Position numbers and translations under genes: made by a program
Source: Desulfomonile tiedjei
GTDB taxonomy: Bacteria; Desulfobacterota; Desulfomonilia; Desulfomonilales; Desulfomonilaceae
Direction: 5' to 3'
DNA length: 64,000 nucleotides
NCBI GenBank assembly: GCA_016218715.1
Contig: JACRDG010000040.1
Span: 58,277 to 122,276 of the forward strand
Shown: positions 62,807-64,000 of the stretch, one piece after another
How the letters are laid out: every line of letters starts with the position of its first letter
Numbering within the stretch: position 1 is the first letter of the stretch
The notes under the pieces: model-generated
The model's database searches: none
What the model was told of the DNA's origin: nothing
Seen by the model: only the letters and a program-made list of their open reading frames with translations

Positions 62807-63380
62807 GCCTGTCGAACGACCCTTCCGATTCCTTGATGATGATGGCTGACAGTTCCTTCGCGGCACGGTTCAGGTCGTCATTGACGATTCCATAGGCGAA
62901 CAGCTCTGCCTGTTCGAGTTCCCGCCGCGCGTTTTTCATCCTCGTGAGAATGGATGCTTCCGAGTCGGTCCCGCGGTTTCGCAGCCGCTGTTCCAGGATC
63001 TTCAGGTCCGGCGCAGTGATAAAGATCCCTACCGCTTGCGGAAAAGCCTTGAAGACCTCCGCTGCCCCTTGCACGTCGATGTCCAGAATCATGCGGTGTC
63101 CGCGGCGAATCGCCTCCATCACCGGCGGGGCCGGCGTGCCGTACCGGTTCCCATGCACTTCTTTCCACTCGAGAAACTGTCCCCTGTCGATCATTTCCTG
63201 GAACCGATCGCGGGTCAGGAAGTAGTAGTGCACTCCCTCGATCTCATGCGGACGCGGCGGTCGTGTGGTGCACGAGACCGAATAAAGCATGTCCGGAAAC
63301 CGGGGCCGGATCTTCTCGATCAGCGATGACTTGCCCGCTCCCGAAGGAGCGGATATCACGAAGAGTACACCCTTTTTCAA
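62784..63380 (-). CDS. gmk: Guanylate kinase
   Basis: A 198-aa enzyme that phosphorylates GMP to GDP. Walker A is SAPSGAGKSS; the GMP-binding part has SCTTRPPRPHEIEGVHYYFL and FLEWKEVHGNRYGTP; ILDIDVQGA and the lid RLRNRGTDSEASILTR complete the family set. No long extension is needed if the TTG at 63380 is used: it has GGGAG 7 nt upstream and gives LKKGVLFVISAPSG, matching normal Gmk starts. The frame is open to 63521 without a site. The ribosome-binding site and TTG lie inside a copy of the hairpin repeat. Confidence 0.93.
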   Translation of the reverse strand: MKKGVLFVISAPSGAGKSSLIEKIRPRFPDMLYSVSCTTRPPRPHEIEGVHYYFLTRDRFQEMIDRGQFLEWKEVHGNRYGTPAPPVMEAIRRGHRMILDIDVQGAAEVFKAFPQAVGIFITAPDLKILEQRLRNRGTDSEASILTRMKNARRELEQAELFAYGIVNDDLNRAAKELSAIIIKESEGSFDRPIQEISR

Positions 63381-63412
63381 AAAGGTTCTCCCGAGGCTAC
63401 TTCTTTGAAAGC
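63371..63412. repeat. Dispersed hairpin repeat, copy E (half element at the gmk start)
   Basis: On the minus strand TTTCAAAGAAGTAGCC is followed by TCGGGAGAACCTTTTTG, which matches the left half of copy B. The right arm is replaced by gmk coding sequence. Confidence 0.6.
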
Positions 63413-63547
63413 GGCTTGGTATACATGGCACGGAAGGGCATGGCGGGTCAACGAGATTTGCGCTATACTGTCCCCACCGGCCGGCCATGTGCCCGCAAGC
63501 CGGAATTGGTGCGAACGTCATTGGAAAAGGACTGAGCCGAAGCAGTT

Positions 63548-63865
63548 ATGGTCAGAAAGGTATTCTTCTCGATTTTGCTCCTCCTGAGTTTGGCCGCGAT
63601 CGTGTACGGCGGATTCTTCCGACAGCTCCTCATTTACGACAATCTGGAGAAATTCGACAAACTCAAGAGCGTCGGGATCACCATCAAGATCCCCGGGTTC
63701 CAGGCGAACAATCCCGAAGTGACCGTGCAATCCCAGTGGTTCACCGAACCCGAGGTGGTCAATGCTATGACCTTTGATGGCATCGGCCGGTACAAGGACG
63801 GGCGGTTGATCTCGAAATACCCGGACTTGAGAATGCTCAAGGGGCGCCGTCCCTGCCCCACTTGA
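63548..63865 (+). CDS. Hypothetical protein with an N-terminal membrane segment
   Basis: A 105-aa protein with one hydrophobic N-terminal stretch (FFSILLLLSLAAIVYGGFF), acting as signal or anchor, and a soluble rest with no recognised family. No good ribosome-binding site stands before the ATG, so the start or the gene is less certain. It is divergent from gmk. Confidence 0.55.
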   Translation: MVRKVFFSILLLLSLAAIVYGGFFRQLLIYDNLEKFDKLKSVGITIKIPGFQANNPEVTVQSQWFTEPEVVNAMTFDGIGRYKDGRLISKYPDLRMLKGRRPCPT

Positions 63866-63912
63866 ATTTAGGGGCGGCCCGGTTCGGGTCCGAGAGACGA
63901 CGTAATACCAAG

Positions 63913-63967
63913 TCGCAATGAAAGAAGTAATCTGGGGAGACCCTTTTTGAAAAAAGGTTTCTACCCA
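63913..63967. repeat. Dispersed hairpin repeat, copy F
   Basis: GGGGAGACCCTTTTTG pairs with AAAAAAGGTTTCTACCC, after AGTCGCAATGAAAGAAGTAA, which matches the left flank of the other copies. It probably acts as a terminator for the gene ending at 63865. Confidence 0.65.
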
Positions 63968-64000
63968 GTCCCCTCTCCAACAACTTCTCGTTTACCGGGC

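Noticed and set aside
61715..62866. Minus-strand open frame of 383 codons opposite the Deg-type protease
   Set aside because: The protease triad and PDZ on the plus strand are clear; the shadow shows no domain.

Overview
The window is about 64 kb of high-GC bacterial chromosome. The gene content fits an anaerobic Desulfobacterota (deltaproteobacterial) organism, possibly Desulfomonile-like. The evidence is a futalosine-type menaquinone cluster (mqnE, mqnC, mqnA, deaminase, UbiD and UbiA homologues), paired universal stress proteins with a TauE exporter, a Lon protease carrying a response-regulator domain, and a pyruvoyl arginine decarboxylase. The taxon is inferred from gene content, not from an rRNA. 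Genes not mentioned below are ordinary housekeeping or hypothetical genes.

Layout. 0-7 kb: a hybrid histidine kinase cut by the window edge, then a minus-strand operon of a 59-aa protein, a small membrane protein, a TauE/SafE exporter and two tandem-Usp proteins, with a possible sigma-54 promoter. 7-14 kb: Lon-REC, a TerB-like zinc-ribbon protein, an ankyrin protein, DUF488 and an HtpX-type protease. 14-21 kb: the menaquinone cluster, read leftwards from a promoter flanked by TetR-type palindromes. 21-33 kb: a YeiH-family transporter, glycerate kinase, a candidate small RNA, TadA, tRNA-Ser(CGA), an acetyltransferase, a SYLF protein, a complete branched-chain amino acid ABC operon and a BtuR homologue without a usable P-loop. 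33-41.7 kb: a zinc-ribbon membrane protein and addAB. 47-64 kb: an ABC-F protein, a LysR/thioesterase pair, a Ser/Thr kinase, a TPR protein, RsmE, an aminotransferase, the polyamine genes pdaD-speE-speB, a Deg-type protease and guanylate kinase.

The most unusual part is 41996-47063, a tightly coupled four-gene operon that looks richer in A+T than its neighbours. It encodes a 1052-aa STAND (NACHT) NTPase with an N-terminal PD-(D/E)XK-like nuclease region, as in Avs/Cap4-type anti-phage proteins. Two small unknown proteins of 147 and 136 aa follow; both begin with a Ser-rich motif. The last gene is a radical SAM protein with a SPASM-like C-terminus. The operon sits beside addAB. I do not recognise this combination as a described system.

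A second theme is dispersed small repeats. A hairpin family (consensus core GGGGAGAACTTCTTTG / CAAAGAAGTTCCCC) occurs about six times. Several copies lie between convergent genes, like bidirectional terminators. Two supply the last codons and stop of a gene, and one appears to supply the ribosome-binding site and TTG start of gmk. Another repeat is inserted in frame in addB. MITE-like and REP-like elements fill several other gaps.
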